Below are positions 1-10,166 of a DNA stretch of 64,000 nucleotides, one piece after another (position 1 is the stretch's first letter; the number at the start of each line of letters is the position of its first letter). Source of the stretch: Posidonia oceanica (lineage: Eukaryota; Streptophyta; Magnoliopsida; Alismatales; Posidoniaceae). The notes beneath the pieces are model-generated. The model ran no database searches, was not told the DNA's origin, and saw only the letters and a list, made by a program, of their open reading frames with translations. The stretch lies in NCBI GenBank assembly GCA_037176725.1, contig JAZBRS010000023.1:30065001-30129000 (forward strand), written 5' to 3'. Both the position numbers and the translations under genes were made by a program.

Positions 1-180
1 GTCAAAACAATTATAGAATTCTTTTACTAAATAGAGTACCCAGTAATGATTATTTGTGGCATGCAACAAATAGTGATAGTCTCTAATTAAAATTTGTTCC
101 TTAAAGAAACTACCATAAGCTCCAAATATTTCATCAAAATTTTTCTCTGGGAACACTCCTCTCCTATCATTATCACCCAT
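1..180 (-). CDS. Partial unknown ORF open to the left edge
   Basis: A minus-strand frame opens with ATG at 180-178 and stays open for 60 codons to the window edge, starting MGDNDRRGVF. I do not recognise the protein. It lies downstream of the Athila-like pol on the same strand, where Athila elements can carry an extra (env-like) ORF, so it could be the start of such an ORF or simply a chance frame in old retrotransposon sequence. No signal peptide or membrane segment is obvious in the visible part. Confidence is low because only 60 codons are visible. Confidence 0.25.
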   Translation of the reverse strand, partial: MGDNDRRGVFPEKNFDEIFGAYGSFFKEQILIRDYHYLLHATNNHYWVLYLVKEFYNCFD

Positions 181-812
181 TTTTATTAAAACGATAATAA
201 CACAAAAAGTTAACAGAAAACAGAAATTATGGCTAGATTTGCTTACTACCCCCAATGTGGGGGGGAGGATCACTCGAAGGCCGGCGTTTCCTTTACATCC
301 AGCACTTGGGAGGCGTCCGATGACGTTTCCAGCGCCTGACCGGCATCCACATAACAGAAATGAAAAAATCAAGCACAGATGTTGGCTAAGATCTGAAATG
401 GGGAGCTCGATGAGATAAAAACAATTTCAACTGCAGCGGAACAGGTGCCTGGTGAGTGTCCGATGGCTTTTCTGACGCCTGGTGGGCGTTCTACCACCGG
501 ATCTGCTTGTCCGGAGATGGGTGGAGCTCGCGAAAGGGAGGAGGAGGCACGTGAGAAGAGTAGATTTTTGGAATTTAGGTTTAGAATAGGAGACCTTAGG
601 TTTTTATGATATAAGTGGACAAATTGTCCATTTCACCCTCCACTTGTCTAGATTCTTCTTCTCCTTTATTTCTTTATATATATATATTATTATTTATTTA
701 TTTATTTCACAATTTTTTTTAAGAGGTTGAAATAAATCAAATTAATACACATAAACATGTAAGACTCATTATGTACATATTTACAAAATGTTTCCACAAC
801 TTACCCAAGATA
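181..812. other. Noncoding stretch downstream of F pol
   Basis: No gene is seen. On the minus strand it contains a short G-run (ATTGGGGGTAGTAAGC, near 251-266) of the kind often found 3' of plant gypsy pol genes. Two groups of GCG-containing inverted motifs lie at about 281-350 and 440-500. A (TA)n and TTTA-rich low-complexity run is at about 672-710. Confidence 0.5.
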
Positions 813-2045
813 TTAAGGGTCATGGAGAACCATGCCCTTACATTCTTTTTCAGTGAATAATTCCAAAAATGGTTTTAAATGTTGACCATTGACTTTAAAA
901 ATTTTACCGTTTTTTGGATTCTCAATTTCTTTAGCTTCATTAGGATATACAACTTTCACCACATAAGGTTCAGTCCACCTGGACCTTAATTTTCCTGGAA
1001 ATAAATGGAGTCTAGAGTTATATAGGAGGACCTTTTGACTAGTGGAGAATGATTTTCTAAGAATCGCTTTATCATGAAAAATCTTGGACTTCTCCTTGTA
1101 AATTTTAGAACTATCTTATGCTTCATTTCTTAATTCTTCTAACTCATTCAGTTGCCATTTCCTCTTGACTCCAGCTGTTGCTAAATCTAAATTCAATTGT
1201 TTAATGGCCCATATTGCTCGATGTTCTAATTCGATTGGCAAGTGACAAGCTTTTCCAAATACAAGCCGATACGGAGACATTCCTAAATTAGTTTTAAATG
1301 CGGTCCAATGGGCCCATAATGCATCATTTAATTTCTCAGACCAGTCTTTTCTATTTGGCTTAACAATTTTCTCCAAAATTTGCTTGATTTGTCTATTAGA
1401 TACCTCCACTTGGCCACTTGTTTGAGGATGATATGGAGTGGCGAGCTTGTGGGTGATAGAATACTTTTTCATCAAGGCTTCAAATGACCGGTTACAAAAA
1501 TGTATGCTCCTATCACTAATGATGGCTCGTGGCATACCAAACCTAGAAAAAATATGTGATTTTAGAAATTCAGTGACCACCTTGTTGTCATTGGATTTAC
1601 ATGGTATAGCCTCTATCCATTTGGACACATAATCAACCGTCACTAGAATGTATAAATAGCCATGAGAATTCGGAAATGGACCCATAAAATCAATCCCCCA
1701 CACATCAAAGATCTCCACTTCCAATATGAATTGTAATGGCATCATATTCCTTCTTGTGATCTTACCCAACTGTTGACATCTATTACAACTCTTACAGTAT
1801 TCAAAAGCATGCTTAAACAGAGTGGGCCAGTAAAATCCACATTGAAGCACCTTGGCAGTTGTCTTCTTAGGCCCAAAATGACCTCCACAAGCCTGATCAT
1901 GGTAAAAAGATAAAACACTCCTAACTTCTTGGTCTGGAATGCATCTCCTAACGATTTGGTCAGGACAGTACTTAAAGAGATGCGGATCATCCCAATGGAA
2001 GAACTTGACTTGGGACATGAATTTGTATCTATCCTGTTCGGTTCA
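813..2045 (-). pseudogene. F integrase (broken)
   Basis: This encoded the integrase that would insert retrotransposon cDNA. From the start at 2018 the order is: an HHCC zinc-binding part (His40, His47, Cys75, Cys78), then the catalytic core with D110 ([10 protein letters not shown]), D169 (ISDRS) and E205 ([10 protein letters not shown]). The D169-E205 spacing of 35 residues is the DD35E pattern. The C-terminal part with LLYNSRL and FKVNGQHLKPF follows. The original frame ends at TAA 813-815. A premature TAA at 1116-1118 separates the core from the C-terminal part, and a TGA at 2043-2045 breaks the link to RNase H. Catalytic residues are retained, but the gene is dead. The second core residue lies in ISDRSIH rather than the more usual ISDGGTH. 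Confidence 0.88.
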
Positions 2046-3565
2046 CTCAGGTGGAATTTTACCAGTCACTAGGTAGTTTACTATGATAGCAAATCAAGGT
2101 TCAAAAGATATTGCCAATAATTGTTCATCAGGGAAACTATCATTGATTGGAAGGTTATTGGATGGTTCAAGATTTAGACGGGACAAATGGTCAGCTACCA
2201 CATTCTCGCAACCCTTTTTGTCCCTAATTTCAAGATCAAATTCTTGAAGGGGAAGGATCCACCTAATCAGTTGGGCTTTTGCATCATTCTTTGCTAAAAG
2301 GTGTTTCAATACTGCATGGTCAGTGTAGATGATGATGTGAGATCCTATTAAGTAAGACCGGAATTTCTCTAAGGCAAAATCTATAGCTAAGAATTCTTTT
2401 TTTGTGGTGGAGTAATTTAGCTGTGCTTCATTTAGTGTCTTACTTGCATAGTAAATCACATGTCATAATTTGTCAATCCTTTGACCGAGAATAGCACTAA
2501 TTGCATAGTCAGATGCATCGCACATGAGTTCAAAAGGTTTGGTCGAATCTGATGGGTGAATGATAGGAGCGGAAGTCAACTCCTTCTTGAGACGTTCAAA
2601 TGCCTTAAGGCACTCATGGGAGAAGTCAAAAGGGACATCCTTAGATAATAGATTAGTTAAGGGTCTAGCAACCTTGCTAAAATCCTTAATAAATCTTCTA
2701 TAAAATCCTGCATGTCCTAAGAAGGCCCTAATATTCTTGACATTTGTTGATGGAGGAAGATTTGCAATAAGGTATACTTTTGCTTGGTCCACTTCGATGC
2801 CTCATTTTGAGATGATATGGCTCAAAACAATGCCTTGTTGAACCATGAAGTGACATTTTTCCCAATTGAGTGCCAAATTCTTTTTTGTGCATCTTTTCAA
2901 TACTAACTCAAGATGATGGAGGTATTCAGAAAATGTGGATCCAAAAATGGAAAAGTCATCCATGAAGATTTCTAAAAATCTTTCCACCATGTCAGAGAAG
3001 ATGCTCACATGCATCTTTGGAAAGTGACTAGAGCATTGCATAGCCTAAAGGGCATGCGACGATAGGCAAAGGTTCCAAAAGGGCAGGTGATGGTGGTCTT
3101 CTCTTGATCCTTAGGAGCAATAGGAATTTGGTTATAATCGGAATATCCATCAAGAAAACAATAATACTCATGTCCAGCTAACCTTTCCAACATCTGATCA
3201 ATGAATGGCAAAGGAAAATGATCTTTCCTGGTTGCCGTATTTAGTTTCCTATAGTCTATACATACTCGCCATCTTGTTTGGATGTGAGTGGGGACAAGGT
3301 CATTCTTATCATTCTGAATTACAGTAATTCCAGATTTCTTTGGAACTACTTGGACTGGACTTACCCATGAGCTATCTGAGATGGGATAAATGATCCCATT
3401 ATCAAGACATTTCAGTATGTCTTTTCTTACCACATCTTTCATTACAGGGTTCAACCGCCTTTGTGGATCTCTAGCTGGGTGGGCTTCCTCTATCAAGTGA
3501 ATCTGATGTTGCACAATTGTTGGACTAATCCCCTCGATATCAGCCATGGTCCATCCTATGGCTTC
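2046..3565 (-). pseudogene. F reverse transcriptase and RNase H (broken)
   Basis: This encoded the polymerase that would copy element RNA to DNA. The fingers/palm part is at 3547-3005 (RVCIDYRKLN, PFGTFAYRRMPF). The catalytic FMDD box is at 2955-2966, a Phe variant of YMDD. The connection part follows, then RNase H with LMCDASDYA near 2525 and [12 protein letters not shown] near 2320. One frameshift at about 3010 moves the reading from one minus frame to another; the palm box is otherwise in place. In-frame stops are TGA at 2802-2804, 2463-2465 and 2094-2096. The pieces are collinear with protease and integrase, so this is decay rather than rearrangement. Confidence 0.9.
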
Positions 3566-4417
3566 CTAATTCTCACTAAGGATGGTTAACAAAGCCTCTT
3601 CTTGATTCTGAGTCAAGTCGGCTATGATGATTACAGGAAGGGTCTGATCTTTCCCTAAATAGGCATACTTGAGATGTTCAGGCAAAGGTTTAAGCTCTAG
3701 TATAGGTGGTTCCTCAATGGATGGCTTAGGGCTTGGTCTGGGCTCAGATATGATAGACTCTGGAGGAGGGTTATACCAATTGTTGGACTTGTGGGTTCTA
3801 CATTGGGTTAACTCATTGGCTTCTTCAACAAACATTAATTCATCTTTGAAAATCTCCTCAAAACTTTCGTCAAAGTAGCCTAGATCAAATTCACTTTCAT
3901 CCTCTATTAGGTCTTCTTCTTCTGAGAAATCTTCAATCATGTTAACCTCAAATGTCTCATTTGATTCATTGATTAACTGCTTATCCAAATTAAAAATGTT
4001 AAGTGTAACTGTTAAATCTCCATAATCTAATCTCATTGAACCATTTCGAGAGTTGATTAAAGCATTGGTTGTAGCTAAGAAGGGTCGACATAGGATAACT
4101 GGAATTTGGCCTTTATGGTTGATCAATGGTTGGGTTTCTAAGATCACAAAATCTATAGGATATACAAAGTCACCAACCTTAATCAGAACATCTTCAACAA
4201 TTCCTTTAGGCATCTTGATTGATCTATCAGCCAACTGTAATGTTACCTTAGTTGGTTTCAATTCGCTTTGTCCTAATTGCTCATACACCGAGGACGGCAA
4301 TAGATTGACACTAGCTTCTAGATCTAGCAAAGCCTTATCAATTTTAGTGTTACCTATTGTACACGAGATTGTGGGACTTCCAGGGTCCTTATATTTCATA
4401 GGTAATTGATTTGTCAG
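3566..4417 (-). pseudogene. F aspartic protease and linker (broken, active site altered)
   Basis: This encoded the retropepsin-like protease that cuts the polyprotein. The active-site motif, normally D-x-G-A/S, reads DLEAS: the Asp codon is at 4322-4324 and the Gly position is Glu (GAA, 4316-4318), a single G-to-A change from GGA. Downstream ILCRPFLATTNALI and an acidic linker are typical of plant gypsy polyproteins. The frame ends at a premature TAG at 3566-3568, after which the same frame continues into the reverse transcriptase. Its 5' side is cut by the A insertion at 4417. Open sequence continuing to 4480 is A's LTR, not gene. Confidence 0.85.
4413..4417. repeat. Left target-site duplication of element A (GTCAG)
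   Basis: The five bases GTCAG before the TGTAGACA start of A's 5' LTR are repeated exactly at 19415-19419 after the TACA end of its 3' LTR. Confidence 0.93.
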
Positions 4418-5710
4418 TGTAGACATCCCAATTTGAACCAAAACCCTAATCCCTATTCCAATTCCCCATTTTAAAGCCATGCAATCACCATTTTAAATCT
4501 CCATTTTTAAACCCTAATTCCCCCTTTTTTCACCCCAAGTCCACTTGGTCCAACCTAAGCCCAACCCCTTTTATTTCTCTTTTATTCCAACACAGCCTCA
4601 TCCCACTGCAAAGCCCAATGCCCCTTCCATCTTTTTCAATTCTCGTTTTATTTCAGCCCATGTCCGGGCCCAACACTTTCTTTCATTTCATTTTCTCCCT
4701 TCTTCAATCAAACAGAACAAAGAATCAGAGGCTGCACGATTTCTTCTCAGCCTTCTTCACATTTTTGGCAGCAGCATCTCCACACCAAAACCCTAACACC
4801 CACGACCTCTGCAGATATCCTGCCCTCATCTCCTCCTTGGCCGTCGATGTGGATCTGAAACCCTAGCACCAACAGCATCCTATCCTCCTCCACCTCAATA
4901 AAACAGTGTTTTCTTCCATTTCTTCGGCTGGCTGGCAATTCCATTCCTTCAGCCCCCCGGGACAATTGGCTTGCTTCCCCACAGTCCCTCCTTGCTCCTC
5001 ACGCTCTTTGGCTCTCCTCCTTCGCGTCCCAAGCCACAGCTCACCAGTAGTCTCCTCTCCTTGCACCCAAATCCACCTTCACTCACAGAGAGCGCCCACC
5101 GGACCTCCTTGCTTCCTGGGTGACTCCTCTGCATCACCACGCCTCCAGCAACCTCCTCCGCAGCCAAACAACGCCTCTGGACTCACCAGTTGCCCTTGCG
5201 ACCTCTGCATTGGGTCGTCTTCTCCGGCGAACCCAACCGCTGCAACTCGGCTGCATCGCTTCGCGGTGCCCCGCTCGAGCCTCCGCGAGCTTCACCGGAG
5301 CTCCCACGACTGAGCCCAACACCACAGACCCCCCGTCGTTGCGCCCAGCATCGCCGCAAACTAGAGCTTCAGCGCTGCGACCCACCGACGTCATCAGAGC
5401 CATCCGAGCATCGTCACGGCCGAATAACATCCCCCTCACCCTTGGTGGACCTCCCTCTAGCTTCCGGACCCCTTCCCTGGGCCCAAAGTCCTCTGCCGAC
5501 CTCTGGAGATTCTCTCTTCTTCGGCTCTGGCAGAGCTTGGCGCGACTCCGGCGAGCCACCAGCGCCTCCACAGTGCCAACCTCGGCCTCTTCTCCGCTGC
5601 CCACACACCTCCGCCGGACCACCCCCTCTCGCCTTCCCTGCCGCCGCCGAAGCCCGGACGCGCCTCCATCTCACCAGCAACCAACCTCGCCGGCGATTTC
5701 TTCGTCTCAG

Positions 5711-5712
5711 GT
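5711..5712 (+). promoter_or_regulatory. Predicted splice donor in A's 5' LTR
   Basis: TCTCAG|GTGAGC is a near-consensus donor, placed exactly where composition changes from C-rich (exon-like) to T/A-rich (intron-like). It is repeated in the 3' LTR at 17258. A matching acceptor lies at 8851-8852, before gag. Splicing itself is inferred. Confidence 0.5.
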
Positions 5713-6654
5713 GAGCATCTACTGTTCATTTATTTAATTTGATTTCATTTAAAGTTTAATGCATGAAACTATATTTGGATTTAGCTGCATTACGTTTTAG
5801 TCCTTTTTTGCACTTTTATTGCATACGGGTCCTGATGTGATTTAGATTTCATTTAAATCATGTTTTAAATCATATTGCATTCATGTTGCATTAATATTAA
5901 GTCTGGCATTTTAGTTTTATTACATCTGAGTCCTGCTTGCATTGCATTTGCATTTAAATCACTTTTAAAACCTTATTGCATTATGTTAAAACCCTGCATT
6001 ATAGTTTTATTACATTTAGGTCCTGCATACATGTATTTAAATCATATCTGAAATCATATTGCATTGAAATAAAACCCAGCTAGTTAATTTCTTTGCATGT
6101 AGGTCCTGACTAGGCTTAGATTTCATTTAAATCAGCATTTAAATGATATTGCATTACTGTTAAGTCCTCTAGTTTGGCATATTTGCATGTCAGTCCCTCA
6201 TGCATGCATTTAATCATTTAAGTGAGCATTTAAATCATATTGCATTGCTATTAAATCTTGCAGTTTTGCATATTTGCACATAGGTCCTTTTGCATGCATT
6301 CATTCATTTAAATCACATTTAAACTATATTGCATTTATGCTTGCATTACATTCAAGTCCTGCATTATAGTTTTACTGCATATAGGTCATGCAGTTGCACA
6401 CATAGCATTCATGCCACATTGCATTTAGGTCTTGCATGTTAGTTTCATTGCATAGAGGTCCAATCATTGCATGCATGACACTTTAGCCACATTGCAGTTA
6501 GGTCCAGTAATTTAGTTTTATTGCATTTAAGTCCAGAATCTAAGCCGTTGCATGCATATCATTTCATGGGCATATTGCATGTTGCCCCCCTGTATTTCTC
6601 CCATATTGCATCATTGGTTTTGCTGTATCTAGAACATTGTTGCATTGCATGCAT

Positions 6655-7020
6655 ATTGCACACATGGGCATATCGCATATAGCCCCCTACATTCTGTCAT
6701 ATTGCATATAGCCCCCTACATTCTGCCATTTTGCATGTAGCTCCCTACATTTTCCATATTGCATATAGCCCCCTACATTCTACCATATTGCATATAGTCC
6801 CCTACATTCTGCCATTCTGCATGTATCTCCCTACATTTTGCCATATTGCATATAGCCCCCTACATTCTGCCATATTGCATATAGCCCCCTACATTCTGCC
6901 ATATTGCATATAGCCCCCTACATTCTACCATTTTGCATGTAGCCCCCTACATCTTGCCATATTGCATGTAGCTCCCTACATTTTGCCATATTGCATACAG
7001 ACCCCTACATTTTGGTCGTA
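6655..7020 (+). repeat. 29-bp tandem array in A 5' LTR
   Basis: About a dozen imperfect copies built around ATTGCATATAGCCCCCTACA followed by a TTCTGCC-like tail. The same array is present in the 3' LTR at about 18200-18565, so it is part of the LTR and not a later expansion. Confidence 0.85.
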
Positions 7021-7691
7021 TTGCATTTAGACCCTGCACTTGGCCCCTCTTGCATTAGTGGGCCACTGTACTCATTCATTGCATCATAACTTGCATTATA
7101 TGCATTGTTTTCTCGATCTGTCTCCTCGAGCATATAGATTAGGCTTTATCGGTCGATTTCCCCATTGCTTGTCGCATCCTTGCATTGTATGATTTTCCGT
7201 CGGTGTTTTGTTTTCCCCTTTGCATGTCGCATCCTTGCATTGAATGGTTTTCCTCCGACGTTTTGTTTCCCGCCTGCATTGCATATAGGGCGATGATGAT
7301 TACTGTCTGGAGTTCTTACGAACCAGGGCCCGCCCTGTTCGGAACCCTGACAGCGCTACTGAGCACATAGATTGCATGTTTTGTTTTCCCTCATGCATCA
7401 TGACATCTTAAGCATACATTTAAGCATATATAAGCATTCATGGCATAGCATAGCATTCATTCCGCACATGCGAGCGAGATTAGCCTAGAAAGACTGCTCC
7501 TCGGGCGTGTCGGGGGTGCCAAATACCTTCCCCGCACGTAACAAGAGTCCGTACCCTTTCTCTTGGCTCGCTAGGACCATTGTGTCTGCATCCATTGGTA
7601 CGAGTCACACATTTAGCATCATATTGCATGCATATCATTGTTTCTCCCCAGTTTTCCTCGTCTTCCGGCTCTTTTTCTCAATTAGATTAGG

Positions 7692-7701
7692 TGGCGACTC
7701 C
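7692..7701 (+). other. PBS-like copy inside A 5' LTR
   Basis: TGGCGACTCC, identical to the first ten bases of the real PBS at 7875, occurs about 170 bp before the LTR end, preceded by ATTAGATTAGG. Equivalent copies occur in the LTRs of C, D and the 21161 solo LTR. Confidence 0.7.
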
Positions 7702-7874
7702 GTTTTTACTCTTTATCTTTTTATTTCCCTTATCGTCATTGTATTGGTGTGTTTTCCTCGAGTCGAACTCTCCTCGGATCCACCATTAGCCGTGGCTTTC
7801 TTTCTCCTCGGCCGGCCGCCTGTGAGCTTTGGCAGCGGCCCCCGCGTCGTACGCGAGAGACAGTTACTGTAAAG

Positions 7875-7892
7875 TGGCGACTCCACTGGGGA
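7875..7892 (+). promoter_or_regulatory. Primer-binding site of A (tRNA-Arg type)
   Basis: TGGCGACTCCACTGGGGA begins six bases after the LTR end. Its complement ends in GGAGTCGCCA, the 3' end expected of a plant tRNA-Arg whose acceptor stem begins GACTCC. This is where minus-strand cDNA synthesis would start. Confidence 0.75.
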
Positions 7893-8850
7893 CACTAGAC
7901 TCCGACTTTCGTTTGGCTTTCTCACTTGCTCCATATTTGCACTTCGCTCGCCTTTATGCTTTGCTTGCATTTATGCTTATGCTTGCCTTATCCATGCTTG
8001 CTTTTTCTTTACTTGCTTTATCATGCTTAATTCACGCTTTATTGCTCGCTTGTGCCATGCTTACCTATCTTCTGAAGTGGTGATTGCTTACTTGCACACT
8101 TATGCCATGCCACCACTTGCACATATTCTGCAGCATGCCTTTTGATGTGGTGGATGTTTTCGCTTTTCCACCATCATCCACACAACACATTCGCACATGC
8201 CATGCACATGCCTTTTGCTTAATGTATGATGCTTACATGCCATGATTCCATGTTTCTTTCCCCTTTTGGATATGCCATGCCTAGGACATTAGAGACATAT
8301 CTGCATCCCCTCTGGCTTAATTTAAAAGCTACAATAAAGCCAAAACAACAACATTTAAGCATAACTAGAGCCAAAACTTGCAATTTTCCCCCTCAGCTAA
8401 ATAAAACGCAAGTAAAACACTTTAAAGCATACTCGCATGTTTGAGCATATAGGGCACGCATTCTTCTCCTCCCTGAGTCCGCCTACTAGTTTGAGAAGGA
8501 TAGGTCCTGTCCACCCATTCCGTCGCTTTGGCAATAGCGCAGGTAGATTGGCCCTATCCCCCATTGTCTGGGGTCGTGTTAGTGTTACTAGGGGGTACAA
8601 CCCATGCTTTGGTAGGGTGACGGCTCCCAAACACACCACCCGTCACTGTCTGAGCTTTGGCCAGGATTTAGACGGGACCTACTTTTTCTAACCTGAGTCT
8701 AAACCCATATCCAACGAGGGAGTCCGAGTGGGCAGCCCACTCAGGACGTGCATGGTAAGAGAGCGCATACTAGAACATTCATTTGCATGTGTGCCATTCA
8801 TGCTATAATTAATGCCTTTGCAAACCATCTAACCGTTTTGTTTGTCTCCC
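7893..8850 (+). other. A leader with block shared with C and D
   Basis: Noncoding. The 5' part is T/GC-rich with no frame that I credit. From about 8452 to 8800 it matches the leaders of C (about 44815-45165) and D (minus strand, about 55800-55440), including GGGTACAACCCATGCTTTGG and GAGCTTTGGCCAGGATTTAG. The block lies inside the predicted intron and so would be only in unspliced RNA. Confidence 0.7.
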
Positions 8851-8852
8851 AG
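8851..8852 (+). promoter_or_regulatory. Predicted splice acceptor before A gag
   Basis: A polypyrimidine run (TTTTGTTTGTCTCCCAG) ends at AG 8851-8852, nine bases before the gag-like frame opens. C and D have equivalent acceptors in the same place. Confidence 0.5.
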
Positions 8853-8860
8853 GTCTTGAG

Positions 8861-10064
8861 TTGCGCCCATTTGTGCGTCCTCGGGTTACGTTGGCTCCAC
8901 ATCCTTGCTTACAGTTTCCGACTGACCCTTTTCTTCCACCCGTCCAGATTCTCCCTATTCCCATGGGTGATCCATCCTTTGGCCCGTCACCTTCTGCGGA
9001 CGTCGGGACTGTTAGCCAGTCTCCTCCTCCTTTCCTGCCCGGCATCCGCCCCTTCCTCCAGGCACCTCCTCTTGAATTGCTCCCTAGCCCGGTTGCCTTT
9101 GTCTCCCATCCGCCTGTGGCATCTCATGTTGTGGCACGGGGTCAGCCCTCACTTTCGCTCGACATCGGTGGACTGAGCCATCAGGTGTCTCCCTCGTTTG
9201 TGGGTCAGTTTCCTTGTCCGTCCACCGTGGCTTTTACACCCGCAACTTTGGTCCCTCTTTCTAGCCAGTCTGCTCCCCTGCCTCAGGGATTGTCTGTATT
9301 GTCTCATGCAGGGATATCACCTCCCCCACTTGTGGCGTCATCGCACCATTCGCCAGCTGTGCCCCCCTTCGACCCTCATTTTAGGTCACTTTTGTATCCG
9401 ACCCCTGGTCCTCGTGCCGAGGTGCATACCTTTTTCCCTTCAGGCTCTCCTCTTGAGTTCCCCCTTCCTAATCCAGTAGAACCCTCGTTGGGCCCCCCCA
9501 GGTCCTCTAGGTCTGCTGCCCTAGCTACCTTATCCCCCCAAGTCGAATCCTTCTCCCAGTTGGCTCAAGAGATGCAGGCCCTAGCCCAAGCTTTGCAGAG
9601 TCAGCTTTCCTCTGTTGCAACCCCATCTCCTGTGCCTCCTTTTCCTGCTCCGATTGTGCCTCTTAGTTGTCCTACGCCCCTTGCGTTTCCTACTCCCAAT
9701 AAGCAGCGTGGAATTTTCTCTCTTGGGAAAAAGGCAAAAGGCAAAGCACACCTAGCGCCAGCCCCACGGCAAAAGGCAAAGTGTGCCCAGCACCAGCCCT
9801 CTGACTTCACTCTCTTGGGCCAATCACTCAGCTCTTTATTCCCTAGGGTTGCCCATCTTTTGACACTCCCTGAGGTTCGCCCACCACAAGACCCCCTTCC
9901 GCCGTGGTTTAGGCCGCACCTATTCTGTGTGTTCCATCGATCTGTCGGGCATCCAACCAATGGGTGCTTCATCCTGCAAAACAGGGTTTAGGATCTCATT
10001 GACGCAGGAATAATTGAGATCCCCAATCCTGCTTCGCTTCCCCTTCTTGTGAAGCCTCCTCCTA
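8861..10064 (+). pseudogene. A gag-like frame 1, Pro/Ser-rich with zinc knuckle
   Basis: An open frame of 376 codons (8861-9991), continuing in frame past a TAG to about 10064. The first ~220 residues are Pro/Ser-rich and low in complexity; MGDPSFGPSP at 8963 is an alternative start. A Gln/Leu-rich stretch (QLAQEMQALAQALQSQL) could form a short coiled coil. The C-terminal part has CX2HX4HX4C (FCVFHRSVGHPTNGCF), the knuckle type of Tat/Ogre gags, followed by LQNRV-stop-DLIDAGII. The stop (TAG, 9989-9991) sits where relatives have Gln, so CAG to TAG is likely. The globular gag core that C and D have (TGPALKWFTSL type) is missing. The role would be particle formation and RNA binding; it is probably non-functional. 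Confidence 0.6.
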
Positions 10065-10125
10065 TCGTGCTCTAAGGGAAACCTTCGCTTCCCCTTCTTG
10101 TGAAGCCTCCTCCTATCGTGCTCTA
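10032..10125 (+). repeat. 51-bp tandem duplication after A gag frame 1
   Basis: A 43-base block beginning CTTCGCTTCCCCTTCTTGTG occurs at 10032-10074 and again at 10083-10125, a period of 51 bp, just after the DLIDAG motif of gag tail 1. Confidence 0.85.
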
Positions 10126-10166
10126 GATGGGGCCTTTGCTTCCTGCACCCCCTCTCGAGCCCTCTC

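Larger units (their letters stand above)
1..4417 (-). mobile_element. Element F, pol-side half of a decayed Athila-like Ty3/gypsy element
   Basis: Minus-strand remnants read in the order protease, reverse transcriptase, RNase H, integrase, as in Ty3/gypsy. The integrase C-terminal part (LLYNSRLHLFPGKLRSRW) and the gag-protease linker on the far side of the insertion resemble the Athila lineage. The element is broken at 4417 by insertion of A; its gag half resumes at 19415. It carries at least six in-frame stops in pol and one frameshift, so it is inactive. No intact LTR of F can be assigned with confidence. Confidence 0.85.
4418..7868 (+). repeat. Element A 5' LTR
   Basis: Begins TGTAGACATCCC and matches 15970-19414 almost throughout. 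The first ~1.3 kb is C-rich and GC-rich; it then switches abruptly at about 5711 to an AT-rich part full of TTGCAT. A 29-bp array lies at 6655-7020. The end is ragged compared with the 3' LTR: TTACT here, TTACA there. Confidence 0.9.

Noticed and set aside
5120..5737. Long overlapping open frames on both strands in A's LTR (also 16672-17289)
   Set aside because: They arise from GC- and C-rich composition with few stops, have no domain, lie within an LTR and disagree between the two LTR copies after small indels.
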